A stretch of DNA of 35,030 nt, taken from the NCBI GenBank assembly GCA_944324895.1, contig CALUYC010000030.1:1-35030 (forward strand), given 5' to 3'. Under the pieces are notes generated by a model that was not told where the DNA came from, did not search any database, and saw nothing but the letters and a program-made list of their open reading frames with translations. A program made the translations under genes and the position numbers. Positions 7,185-13,946 of this stretch are shown piece by piece; the first letter of the stretch is position 1, and every line of letters starts with the position of its first letter. The stretch is from Candidatus Gastranaerophilales bacterium. Lineage in GTDB: Bacteria > Cyanobacteriota > Vampirovibrionia > Gastranaerophilales > Gastranaerophilaceae.

Positions 7185-7305
7185 ATTTTACACCTGTTAA
7201 ATCAATCATAAGAGGTCTTTTTTCCTCTTTTACCTTTCGTTCGGCAGGTTTTAAATCTTCACTTTGATATGCAATTAAATATCGCATGAAATTTTCACTA
7301 AACAT
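7150..7305 (-). CDS. Small 51-residue protein, unrecognised
   Basis: A 51-codon frame begins at ATG 7305 and ends at TAA 7150-7152, preceded by a near-perfect ribosome site AAGGAGGA five bases before the ATG. The protein starts MFSENFMRYLIAY, is rich in Lys and Glu in the middle (AERKVKEEKR), and ends in a more hydrophobic stretch, MIDLTGVKYVTIPVEYRAK. It has no signal peptide, membrane segment or cysteine. Its last 35 bases overlap the start of the folate enzyme, so it is probably the lead gene of a two-gene unit. I do not recognise a family. It could be a real small protein or a translated leader whose job is to control the next gene. The strong ribosome site argues that it is translated. 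Confidence 0.65.
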   Translation of the reverse strand: MFSENFMRYLIAYQSEDLKPAERKVKEEKRPLMIDLTGVKYVTIPVEYRAK

Positions 7306-7314
7306 AAACTTCCT

Positions 7315-7333
7315 CCTTATATTTTATATAAGG
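7315..7333 (-). promoter_or_regulatory. Hairpin overlapping a ribosome binding site
   Basis: A perfect eight-base inverted repeat, CCTTATAT (7315-7322) with ATATAAGG (7326-7333), and a three-base loop. In minus-strand RNA the 3' arm supplies the AAGG of the AAGGAGGA ribosome site of the 51-codon gene. Folding would therefore mask half the site. The stem is AU-rich and weak, so it could open with temperature or on ribosome approach. Confidence 0.5.
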
Positions 7334-7390
7334 TATTTTATTTTTCTATATTGCAAAAAAATAAAATCATTTTACAAAAGTTAACTTAAC

Positions 7391-7726
7391 TTAGCCTGCC
7401 GGCCAAGAAAAACTCCTTCCTGCCATAACATGTATATGCAAGTGAAAAACTTCTTGCCCTGCGCCTTTTCCTGTATTTATTACGGTACGATACTCACTTA
7501 TTCCAAGTTTTTTAACCGCAGCTTTTAATGCTTCAAAAAGTTCTGCTGTTAAATCTTTGTCGTTTAAATCATTTAGTGTTTCTATGTGCTCTTTAGGTAC
7601 AACCAATAAATGCGTTGGAGCTTGAGGGTTAATATCCTTAAACACAACAACTCTTTTGGTTTCATATACAAAATCACTTGGAATTTGACCATTTGCTGTT
7701 TTGCAAAAAATGCAGCTGTCGCTCAT
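7391..7726 (-). CDS. hinT: HIT-family nucleotide hydrolase (HinT-like)
   Basis: A small cytoplasmic histidine-triad protein, of the group that hydrolyses purine nucleoside phosphoramidates and aminoacyl-adenylates. The triad HLHIHVM is at residues 95-101 and is followed by AGRSFSWPAG, the usual HinT C-terminus. The N-terminal CIFCK (C5, C8) is the zinc-binding pair of many bacterial members, and QAPTHLLVVPKEHI matches the substrate-side strand. The 111 residues are complete. AAGGAGGAATAA ahead of the ATG is a strong ribosome site. It stands alone, with 85 bases before the 51-codon gene downstream on the same strand. Confidence 0.93.
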   Translation of the reverse strand: MSDSCIFCKTANGQIPSDFVYETKRVVVFKDINPQAPTHLLVVPKEHIETLNDLNDKDLTAELFEALKAAVKKLGISEYRTVINTGKGAGQEVFHLHIHVMAGRSFSWPAG

Positions 7727-7853
7727 TTATTCCTCCTTAAATTCATGGGTATTCTAGCATATTTGATATATTTAAACTATTTTTTTAAGTTTTATGTAGT
7801 TCTAAGATATGAATTGTATTATAATTATTATTACAAGGATTTAGGGAGAGTTT

Positions 7854-8960
7854 TTGAAAAAGTTACTGTCATTACTTTTAATAATGTTTATGTTTACACC
7901 CTTGTGCCATGCTGCAATAGAAGGGTATGTCGAACGTACCGACACAACAAATAAAGAACTCGATAAAAAACTTTTCACAGGCGAAGTAGAAATGCTTGAG
8001 CAAAAAGATGTTATTAAAATGACAGTATCTCAGGTTTTAAGCTCAGGTTATACTCAAGAAGGGGATGAGTTTTTTGCCGAAGTATCAGAAGATGTTTTAA
8101 GTGACAAGGGAATTATTATCCCAAAAGGTTCAATAGCGCATGGTAAAGTACAATACTTACAAGAAGCAAAAAATATGGGGCGTGACGGTTATATAGTAAT
8201 GGATTTTGACTACCTTGTAACACCTGATGGCAGACAAATTCCAATACAAGCCTCAATATCAACAAAAGAGAATCTTGCAAAAGGAACCGCAAAGGCAATA
8301 GGCGAACATGTGGGCTATACCCTTGCAGGTGGCGTTGTAGGGGGCTTTGTAGCGCTTAATTTGCTTGGCATCGAAGCGGCAATAGCATCTCATGGATACA
8401 CTCTTGCAGGAGGAGCGGCAATAGGCGGTGTTGTAGGTCTAACAGCAGCAATTTTGCACAAAGGTGACGGTGTTCTTATTCAACCGGGGGACGAATTAAA
8501 AATAAAAGTTATGTCAGATGTTGCACTGCCTGTTTTTTCAAAAGACGCGTTTCGTCAGGAAGAATTAAGACTTAGCGGTCTTAACGTAAGGATTAACAGT
8601 GTAGTTTACGAAAAAGACCCGTTTGGTGAAGACAATACAATTACCCTTTCCTTGGGAATAGACAACTTCACACAAAATACATTTTCAGCTTTTGATATAG
8701 CTCTTGTAAACGATACAAAATCTACATTTTTCCCATCGCCCTTTGGGGATACATCTCTTTGGTTTAAAAATATTTCCCCCGGAGATAGAGTTGTAGGCAA
8801 ATTATCTTTCTGCGTAAATGACAGAAAAAAACATCACTGGCTTGTTTTTTATGATAAAAGAACAAAAAAACCGCTAGCAAAGTATTCTATTGACAACGCC
8901 AAATCGGATTTAGAAGAAAAACTCGCCGACAAAAAGAAAAAGAAGAAACGTAAAAAATAA
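7854..8960 (+). CDS. Secreted protein with paired glycine-zipper segments
   Basis: I do not recognise a named family. The start is TTG at 7854, seven bases or so after AGGGAG; this gives a good signal peptide with a basic start, a leucine-rich core, and cleavage after CHA (residue 20). Residues 60-135 look like a beta-rich domain with IIIPKGSIAHGKV and FDYLVTPDGRQIPI. Two hydrophobic glycine-rich segments follow, at about 153-175 and 180-202. Each begins GYTLAGG, so they are an internal duplication able to form a membrane hairpin. VLIQPGDELKIKVMSDVALP comes next, then a second beta-rich domain and a lysine-rich tail (about 356-368). The order of elements recalls the TrbI/VirB10 fold, but this is a loose resemblance. 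A TATAAT at 7820-7825 may be its -10 element. No secretion genes are adjacent. Confidence 0.7.
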   Translation: MKKLLSLLLIMFMFTPLCHAAIEGYVERTDTTNKELDKKLFTGEVEMLEQKDVIKMTVSQVLSSGYTQEGDEFFAEVSEDVLSDKGIIIPKGSIAHGKVQYLQEAKNMGRDGYIVMDFDYLVTPDGRQIPIQASISTKENLAKGTAKAIGEHVGYTLAGGVVGGFVALNLLGIEAAIASHGYTLAGGAAIGGVVGLTAAILHKGDGVLIQPGDELKIKVMSDVALPVFSKDAFRQEELRLSGLNVRINSVVYEKDPFGEDNTITLSLGIDNFTQNTFSAFDIALVNDTKSTFFPSPFGDTSLWFKNISPGDRVVGKLSFCVNDRKKHHWLVFYDKRTKKPLAKYSIDNAKSDLEEKLADKKKKKKRKK

Positions 8961-9031
8961 GTTACACAAAGGGCAATTTTTAAGCTTTCAGCGTTTTTTA
9001 TTAATATGTATAGTTATATCTTTTGAAGGTT

Positions 9032-10411
9032 ATGATAGAAACAAAATCGCTACAAAGCGTTAATAGCTACCCTAATATTAGTTCAAAATACTTGACTTAT
9101 CCTAATGCAGATTTAAGTCAAAAAACAGATGTTGCCGAAATTTCAAAAAAGACAACCGATATACAAGAAAAAACCGAGAAAAAAAAGAAATCTTCAAAAA
9201 AAGCTCTTATTGCGGGAATTTCACTTGCAGGCGCAGCTATAATTACACTTCTTGGGGTTTTAACAAAAGCGCGCGGATTAAATAAAAAAATTCAAGATAT
9301 ACTAAAAAAGAATATTGACGTTGCAGACAGAGAAAATATTCTTAACTTCACAAGACTCAAGGAACACATAAATTTTAGCGCAAAAGAAGGCAGAGCCTTA
9401 AAAATCAGCAATTTTTTAAACAATACGGCAAACTTTAAAGACTGTTATCTTTTGCCGTTTTTAAACAAAATTCCATTCTTAAGAGGTTTTGCACAAAAAA
9501 CTTCTAAAGTTTATACCGATACAGGCATCAGCATGACACAAGCAGCATATAAACATGCAAATACAACCTACGGTATATTTGACAAAAAACTATCCGAGCT
9601 TATAGCCTCTAAACCGAGTCGAGAAATACAAGAATTAATAGAAAAAAGAAATAGCTTAATTTCAGAACATTTTACACCACAGAATATCCCGCAAAGAGCA
9701 AAACAAATCGAACAAATTATGGACAATGTCGGTGAAAAAGGCATTTGTATAACAGTAAGGGACACATTTACAAATTTAATCAAAAAAGCTCTTACAAAAC
9801 GAGATATAAGCGGCTTTGGCGAATTTATAGCAGAAGATATGGTAAAAACGCAAAAAGCAAACTATATTGATGCACTCAGAAAAACTCGTGACGCGATTCT
9901 TGAAATGGATGATAAAATTATAGAATTACTGAAAAACGGTATCGATGAAAAAACTTATAACAACTTAATTACAGCAAGAACAAATGCTCAAAAATCACTC
10001 AATAACGCTATAAGAACAGAAGGTAATGACCTTTTTGATAAAATTCGTGACATAAAAATCGGTAGTGCACCAAATGATATTTTGGGTATGATAGGCACAA
10101 CAGGAATGCTTGGGATATACTTAGCACAAGCAGAAGACAAAAACCAAAGAGTGGAAGCAGCCCTTACTACAGGCTTACCGCTTGGACTTGGTATGTTATC
10201 CACAACTTTTGCCACAATGAAAATGTTTACAGGAATTAAAGCAATAGGTTTCGGTGCAATTACAACATTTATAGCAAACACAATCGGTAAAGTAATTAAT
10301 AAAGAATATCAAAAACGCCACAACATAAAACATCAAGAACTTGAAATTCCTACTCTTGATAAAACAGTTGAAGGTTTAAAAGACAAAATTGTACCTCAAG
10401 AACATTCTTGA
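9032..10411 (+). CDS. Hypothetical membrane protein
   Basis: I do not recognise this 459-residue protein. The first 55 residues are polar and low in hydrophobicity and end in a run of lysines (EKKKKSSKK). A single membrane segment follows at about 57-78 (ALIAGISLAGAAIITLLGVL). A long, mostly helical, Lys/Glu/Asn-rich region covers about 80-340. Then come two or three hydrophobic segments, at about 349-366, 377-395 and 399-418, and a short charged tail. The start is uncertain: ATG 9032 has GAAGG only two bases ahead, while an in-frame TTG at 9023 has no ribosome site. The stop codon sits inside the stem of the terminator shared with the convergent ferredoxin gene. Both this and the preceding gene encode membrane-associated proteins of unknown role. 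Confidence 0.7.
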   Translation: MIETKSLQSVNSYPNISSKYLTYPNADLSQKTDVAEISKKTTDIQEKTEKKKKSSKKALIAGISLAGAAIITLLGVLTKARGLNKKIQDILKKNIDVADRENILNFTRLKEHINFSAKEGRALKISNFLNNTANFKDCYLLPFLNKIPFLRGFAQKTSKVYTDTGISMTQAAYKHANTTYGIFDKKLSELIASKPSREIQELIEKRNSLISEHFTPQNIPQRAKQIEQIMDNVGEKGICITVRDTFTNLIKKALTKRDISGFGEFIAEDMVKTQKANYIDALRKTRDAILEMDDKIIELLKNGIDEKTYNNLITARTNAQKSLNNAIRTEGNDLFDKIRDIKIGSAPNDILGMIGTTGMLGIYLAQAEDKNQRVEAALTTGLPLGLGMLSTTFATMKMFTGIKAIGFGAITTFIANTIGKVINKEYQKRHNIKHQELEIPTLDKTVEGLKDKIVPQEHS

Positions 10412-10420
10412 GGTACAATT
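10379..10420 (-). terminator. Ferredoxin terminator, overlapping a convergent stop
   Basis: Two perfect 16-base arms, 10387-10402 and 10405-10420, around a two-base centre. On the minus strand the stem runs into TTTTGTCTTTT, a usable U-tract, so it ends the ferredoxin transcript 16 bases past its stop. The plus-strand side is A-rich (AAAAAA), which makes termination in that direction weaker. The 3' arm contains the TGA of the convergent membrane-protein gene. Confidence 0.8.
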
Positions 10421-10435
10421 AAAAAATTTAAGTTA

Positions 10436-10615
10436 TTATTCTTCAACTGAAATAACGCTTACAGGACAAGCATCAGCTGCTTCTTTAACGCAGTCTTCGT
10501 TACCTGAAACGTTTGCAGCATTAACTGTTGCAACATCTTCTACTTTAAATACATCAGGGCAGAATGATTCGCATGCGCCACAAGCAATGCAGCCTTCTTC
10601 GATTTTAACTTTCAT
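10436..10615 (-). CDS. fdx: [4Fe-4S] ferredoxin, single cluster
   Basis: A 59-residue cytoplasmic electron carrier. Cysteines C9, C12 and C15 in GCIACGACESFCP plus C50 before a proline are the four expected ligands of one [4Fe-4S] cluster. C19 and C42 occupy the positions that form a disulfide in the Thermotoga maritima ferredoxin, which this protein closely resembles in layout, including the SVISVEE end. The second cluster motif of clostridial 2[4Fe-4S] ferredoxins is absent. The ribosome site AAGGAGA lies six bases before the ATG. The gene is alone, with its own promoter-like element and terminator. Likely roles are in pyruvate oxidation or hydrogen metabolism, and possibly as donor to the activator ATPase or rubrerythrin. 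These partners are inference. Confidence 0.93.
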   Translation of the reverse strand: MKVKIEEGCIACGACESFCPDVFKVEDVATVNAANVSGNEDCVKEAADACPVSVISVEE

Positions 10616-10629
10616 TTTGTTCTCCTTAA

Positions 10630-10692
10630 AATTTTAATATCAATGTCAATTAAGACATTAAAATTATACTAAAAAAAGTTAACAAAATGCAA
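10630..10692 (-). promoter_or_regulatory. Ferredoxin promoter with nested inverted repeats
   Basis: On the minus strand TATAAT (10668-10663) is a perfect -10 element. TTGCAT (10692-10687) lies 18 bases upstream as a weak -35. The region from the -10 to the ribosome site holds nested repeats: AATTTTAAT (10630-10638) with ATTAAAATT (10657-10665), and inside them AATGTC (10642-10647) with GACATT (10654-10659). The pairing covers the predicted start near 10656, which suggests an operator or a 5' hairpin. Confidence 0.5.
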
Positions 10693-10701
10693 CAGGCAAA
10701 A

Positions 10702-11232
10702 TTATAATTCTTTAAGCTCTTTATTTGTGTCCAGCATCTTGGCAAGTGTTTTTGCATCGCCTTTTAGTTTAAAATATTCAGCAAATTTTGGGGTCGTTTT
10801 AAGATTATAAGACCTGCCGTTTCTGTCTTTTGTACGTGAAATAAGACCTTTTTCAACAAGTTCGGCTACATGCTCATATGCATTAGAGCGCAACTCTTTA
10901 AGTGCAGACTGCCTGATTGGCTCTTTTAGTGCAATTACCGTTAGAGTTTTTAACACTGCAGGTTTTAAATCCACAGGGCAAAGTTTTTCAACAATATCTA
11001 AATGCTCGGCTCTGACTTGTATTATATAACCATCCTCATCATCAATCTCAAGAGCACCTTCGCGGGAAGAATAATCAAACATTAAATCTAAAAGTGCACT
11101 TTCAACTTCATCTTCGCGAACACCTAAAAGCTCTGCAATTTCCAGCGGTTGCATAGCACGAGCAGTTACAAACAAAACCGCTTCAACTTTTGCTTTTAAA
11201 TTATTAACTTCATTTATATCTTCAGCTTGCAA
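10702..11232 (-). CDS. scpB: Segregation and condensation protein B
   Basis: A winged-helix kite protein that dimerises and binds the middle of ScpA, forming the SMC-ScpAB condensin that organises and segregates the chromosome. KAKVEAVLFVTARAMQPLEIAELLG near the start and LDIVEKLCPVDLKPAVLKTLTVIALKEPIRQS in the centre (given here as landmarks 75-105) are typical of ScpB. GRSYNLKTTPKFAEYF matches the second winged helix. I prefer the TTG at 11232 because GGAGG lies six bases ahead. A TTG at 11247 would place that ribosome site inside the gene. With this start the protein is 176 residues and overlaps scpA by 11 bases, suggesting coupled translation. It ends the smc-scpA-scpB run. Confidence 0.9.
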   Translation of the reverse strand: MQAEDINEVNNLKAKVEAVLFVTARAMQPLEIAELLGVREDEVESALLDLMFDYSSREGALEIDDEDGYIIQVRAEHLDIVEKLCPVDLKPAVLKTLTVIALKEPIRQSALKELRSNAYEHVAELVEKGLISRTKDRNGRSYNLKTTPKFAEYFKLKGDAKTLAKMLDTNKELKEL

Positions 11233-12100
11233 CTTCTTCCTCCGCAAGTTTTTGCGCTTTTGTTACATAAAGTTTTCCGTAAAAATCCTTTTGGATGATG
11301 TCGACTTCTTCTTTTACCATAAGAAATAAAACCGCAATATAAGCACTGCTTTTATCAAAACCCAAAAGAGTAAGTTCGCGCAATTCTATTTTATCTTCTT
11401 TTTTAAATATTTGTTCTAAATTTTGGCGCATTTTTTCAACAACAGTTTCAATGTATTCATCATGCGCAAGGTTTAAAATATCCTTGGCTTTTAGTTTAGA
11501 ATAATCTCTAACACGTCTTTTTTGTCTTTCGAGTGCATTTTTAAGACTTTGTTTTTTTTCTAACTGTTCATAAAACTCTAAATGACGAATTAAGTCTTTT
11601 AAGGTAACGTTTCTGTTTCTGTTTAATCTTACGCTGGTACGTCTTTGCAACACCTCATCAAAAGAAATGACATTTGAAGAAGACATCTGCAGTTGTTCTA
11701 CTTCATAATTTGCCTCAAAACCGTCGTCAAAAAATTCATCCTCAGGTGTTTCAAGGTCATCAAGCGTAATTCCTTCAATAATATTTGATTTTAATCTTAA
11801 TAAAATTGAAGTAAACAAAAGAGCTCTGCCGATTGATTTTAAATCTTTTATATTTAATTCGCTCAGACGTTGCATATACTTGTCGTATAAGTCAACAATA
11901 TCTATATTCCAAGGATCAATTTTACCGCTTCGCGCTAAATCAACAAGGATTTCAATAGCATCAACATTTGAATCTTTTTGAATACCGTTTTTTGAAATAA
12001 ATTCAATATTTGACCCGAAATCAACAGTGGAATCAAGCCCTGCGATATTTTCCAAGACTTCGTTTTTTGTTCCGTAAAAATTCTCTACGCCGTTGTTCAT
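11222..12100 (-). CDS. scpA: Segregation and condensation protein A
   Basis: The kleisin that bridges the two SMC heads and recruits ScpB. DAIEILVDLARSGKIDPWNI at about residues 47-66 matches the kleisin N-terminal helix region, in the form 'A..LLIDLA..GEIDPWDI' that I associate with cyanobacterial ScpA. The first 45 residues are extra and unconserved. The central part is helical and charged, and the C-terminus (LRELTLLGFDKSSAYIAVLFLMVKEEVDIIQ) matches the winged helix that binds the SMC head. The 292 residues are slightly long for the family. It starts 16 bases after the smc stop with TAGGA upstream. If smc is broken by its nonsense codon, this subunit would lack a normal partner. Confidence 0.9.
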   Translation of the reverse strand: MNNGVENFYGTKNEVLENIAGLDSTVDFGSNIEFISKNGIQKDSNVDAIEILVDLARSGKIDPWNIDIVDLYDKYMQRLSELNIKDLKSIGRALLFTSILLRLKSNIIEGITLDDLETPEDEFFDDGFEANYEVEQLQMSSSNVISFDEVLQRRTSVRLNRNRNVTLKDLIRHLEFYEQLEKKQSLKNALERQKRRVRDYSKLKAKDILNLAHDEYIETVVEKMRQNLEQIFKKEDKIELRELTLLGFDKSSAYIAVLFLMVKEEVDIIQKDFYGKLYVTKAQKLAEEEVAS

Positions 12101-12116
12101 ACTACGCTATTCCTAC

Positions 12117-13943
12117 CTATTGCACTACTTCCTCTTTTAAACCGACACCAGAGATTTTTGTCACACCCTTTCCGCGTTGCGTAACACCAATCATTCTGTC
12201 GGCAGAATCTATCATTGGTTTTCTCAAGCTTACAACTACAAATTGAGTTTGTTTTGCTTGCATATTAATCATTTTTGCCAATTTTTCAACATTTGGGCCG
12301 TCAAGGTGCATATCGACCTCATCAAACGCATAAAATGGAGCCGGCAAGTGTCTTTGGACCGCAAATACAAATGCTAGCGCTGTTAAAGTCTTCTCTCCAC
12401 CAGACATAGCAGCGAGTTTTTGGTTTTTCTTATCTCTAATGCTTGCCCTAAAAACAAGTCCGCCTGCAAAAGGATCGTTTGGATTTTCCAAAACAAGTTC
12501 ACCTTCACCCTCCGAAAGCATCGGGAAAATATCTTTAAAATTCTGATTAACAGCATTAAAGGTTTTTAAAAATTCTTCTTTTTTATTTACCTCATAACCT
12601 TTCATGCGCTCTAAAATTTCAATACGTTCTTTTTCGAGAGTTTCTATTCTTTGAGTAAGCTCGTTTAGAGCGCTTGAAACTGTATCATAATCGTTAATTG
12701 CACGCATATTTACAAGTCCCAAGGCTTCAATTTTCTTTTGCAGTTTTTGAATTTTTGAATTAATTTCATCAAGAGAAATCTCGGTCGGTTCTATTTCTTT
12801 AGGGTTAATTCCCGCGTCTTCAAGTTCTTTTGCGGTTTGTTCCAAAATAGGCTCAAGTTCACGTCTGCGCGCTTTTGAACTTTCAATTTGCTCGTTTATT
12901 CTCTCGAGTTCAACTTCTATATTATTTTTTGTCTTTTCAAGTTCCAAAAGTTCATTCTGCGCGTCATCACGCTGTTTTTTATTCTGGACAAGATTTTTGC
13001 CGAGTTCTACAATTTTTTCTTCGTATTCTTTTAGTACAATTTTTAGTTCATCAATTTCTTGTGCGTATTTTTTCTTGTCTTCTTCAAGTTTTTTATTTTC
13101 TTCACCCACACGAACAATGTCGTCTTGTCTTTGTTTAATACTCATATCGTGGAATTTGATATTGTTTTTCTCTTTTTCAATGTCATTTTGAATATTTAAA
13201 ATTTCACGTTCGATATTTTTAATTTCGTTCTCTACACCTTGCGTTTTTTCTTTTAATTCCTTTAACTCGCCCTCATCAATTAATTTTTCAACTTCGCCGA
13301 TTTCACCTTGAACTTGGGATATTTTATCAAGCAATTCAACATGGCGCGCTTCCATAGAATCCAGTTTTTTCTCATTATCTTTAATTTTTGGGGTAATTTC
13401 ATTTATTCTTGCAAAACCTTTTTCAATTACCTCTTTTGCGCCAGAGTTAACTTTTATAAGATTTTGAAGCTCGTATTTTGCACTATTGTAGACATTTAGC
13501 GCATTTGAATAGTCTGCTCTTACTTGCTCTAAGCGTTTTTCCAAGGTATTTCTTTTTTGTTCAAGTTCTTTATATTCAATTTCAAAGGCTTTTAAACGTT
13601 TTTTAAATGTTTCCAGCTCCTTATCTTCTGCTTTGCCAAAAACCGAGGTTGCACGTCTTCTTGCGCCACCTGTTATAGCGCCTGTTTTTTCAAAAATATC
13701 GCCTTCAAGAGTTACAACACGATACTTGCTCATAAGTTTTTTTGCGCACTCAAGGTTTTCAACAACAATGGTTTCACCCAGCGCAAAGTAAAATGCGTCA
13801 ATATATTTATCGTCAAAATCGATAAGATTTATTGCAAAATCAATAACACCTTCATTTTTAGGCAAAGAAAGTCTCGAGGGAGCTTTTTTTATTTTTTTTA
13901 GCGATAAAAAAGTTAACCTGCCGCAACCATACGATTTTAATAT
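12117..13943 (-). CDS. smc: SMC C-terminal half, after the in-frame stop
   Basis: The second half of the chromosome condensation ATPase, open from codon 561 to 1168 of the full frame. It begins within the hinge (ILKSYGCGRLTFLSL, then the second hinge part LPKNEGVIDFAINLIDF and TGAITGGARRR). It continues through a long antiparallel coiled coil to the C-terminal head. The ABC signature SGGEK is at codons 1074-1078 and Walker B FYAFDEVDMHLD near 1097-1108, both intact. The DEVD-M-LDG form is one I associate with cyanobacterial SMC. No ATG or ribosome site suitable for an independent start is visible. The first near-cognate start in frame is TTG at 13865, which would lose 26 hinge residues and has no Shine-Dalgarno. 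As written, this half would be made only by readthrough or weak re-initiation. Confidence 0.85.
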   Translation of the reverse strand: MLKSYGCGRLTFLSLKKIKKAPSRLSLPKNEGVIDFAINLIDFDDKYIDAFYFALGETIVVENLECAKKLMSKYRVVTLEGDIFEKTGAITGGARRRATSVFGKAEDKELETFKKRLKAFEIEYKELEQKRNTLEKRLEQVRADYSNALNVYNSAKYELQNLIKVNSGAKEVIEKGFARINEITPKIKDNEKKLDSMEARHVELLDKISQVQGEIGEVEKLIDEGELKELKEKTQGVENEIKNIEREILNIQNDIEKEKNNIKFHDMSIKQRQDDIVRVGEENKKLEEDKKKYAQEIDELKIVLKEYEEKIVELGKNLVQNKKQRDDAQNELLELEKTKNNIEVELERINEQIESSKARRRELEPILEQTAKELEDAGINPKEIEPTEISLDEINSKIQKLQKKIEALGLVNMRAINDYDTVSSALNELTQRIETLEKERIEILERMKGYEVNKKEEFLKTFNAVNQNFKDIFPMLSEGEGELVLENPNDPFAGGLVFRASIRDKKNQKLAAMSGGEKTLTALAFVFAVQRHLPAPFYAFDEVDMHLDGPNVEKLAKMINMQAKQTQFVVVSLRKPMIDSADRMIGVTQRGKGVTKISGVGLKEEVVQ

Positions 13944-13946
13944 TTA
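13944..13946 (-). other. smc: In-frame TAA interrupting smc
   Basis: Read on the minus strand the frame runs GAG GTT GCA GCG AGA GCA ATT TAA ATA TTA AAA TCG. The TAA is codon 560 of a 1168-codon frame. Both sides align by eye with the SMC hinge ('..A.AI.FLK....GR.TFLPL..'), where E, Q or K is usual at this position. One base change (GAA, CAA or AAA to TAA) explains it. No frameshift is involved. Confidence 0.9.

Noticed and set aside
7610-7954. Plus-strand open frame of 114 codons over the HIT gene and the next promoter
   Set aside because: It runs antisense to the well-supported HIT gene, has no ribosome site and no family features.
10436-10615. 2[4Fe-4S] clostridial ferredoxin
   Set aside because: Only one CxxCxxC block is present; the remaining cysteines fit the single-cluster type with a disulfide pair.
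12875-13138. Plus-strand open frames within smc
   Set aside because: They are mirror frames of a Lys/Glu-rich coiled coil, giving Phe/Leu/Ser-rich peptides with no start signals.
13944-13946. TAA reassigned as a sense codon
   Set aside because: TAA ends many normal genes here (pdxJ, lpxA, the polyprenyl synthase, ferredoxin), so the code is standard for this codon.
13866-13946. smc split by a frameshift or small insertion
   Set aside because: The 78 bases between the TAA and the TTG at 13865 stay in the same frame and read as hinge sequence, so a single stop codon explains the break.
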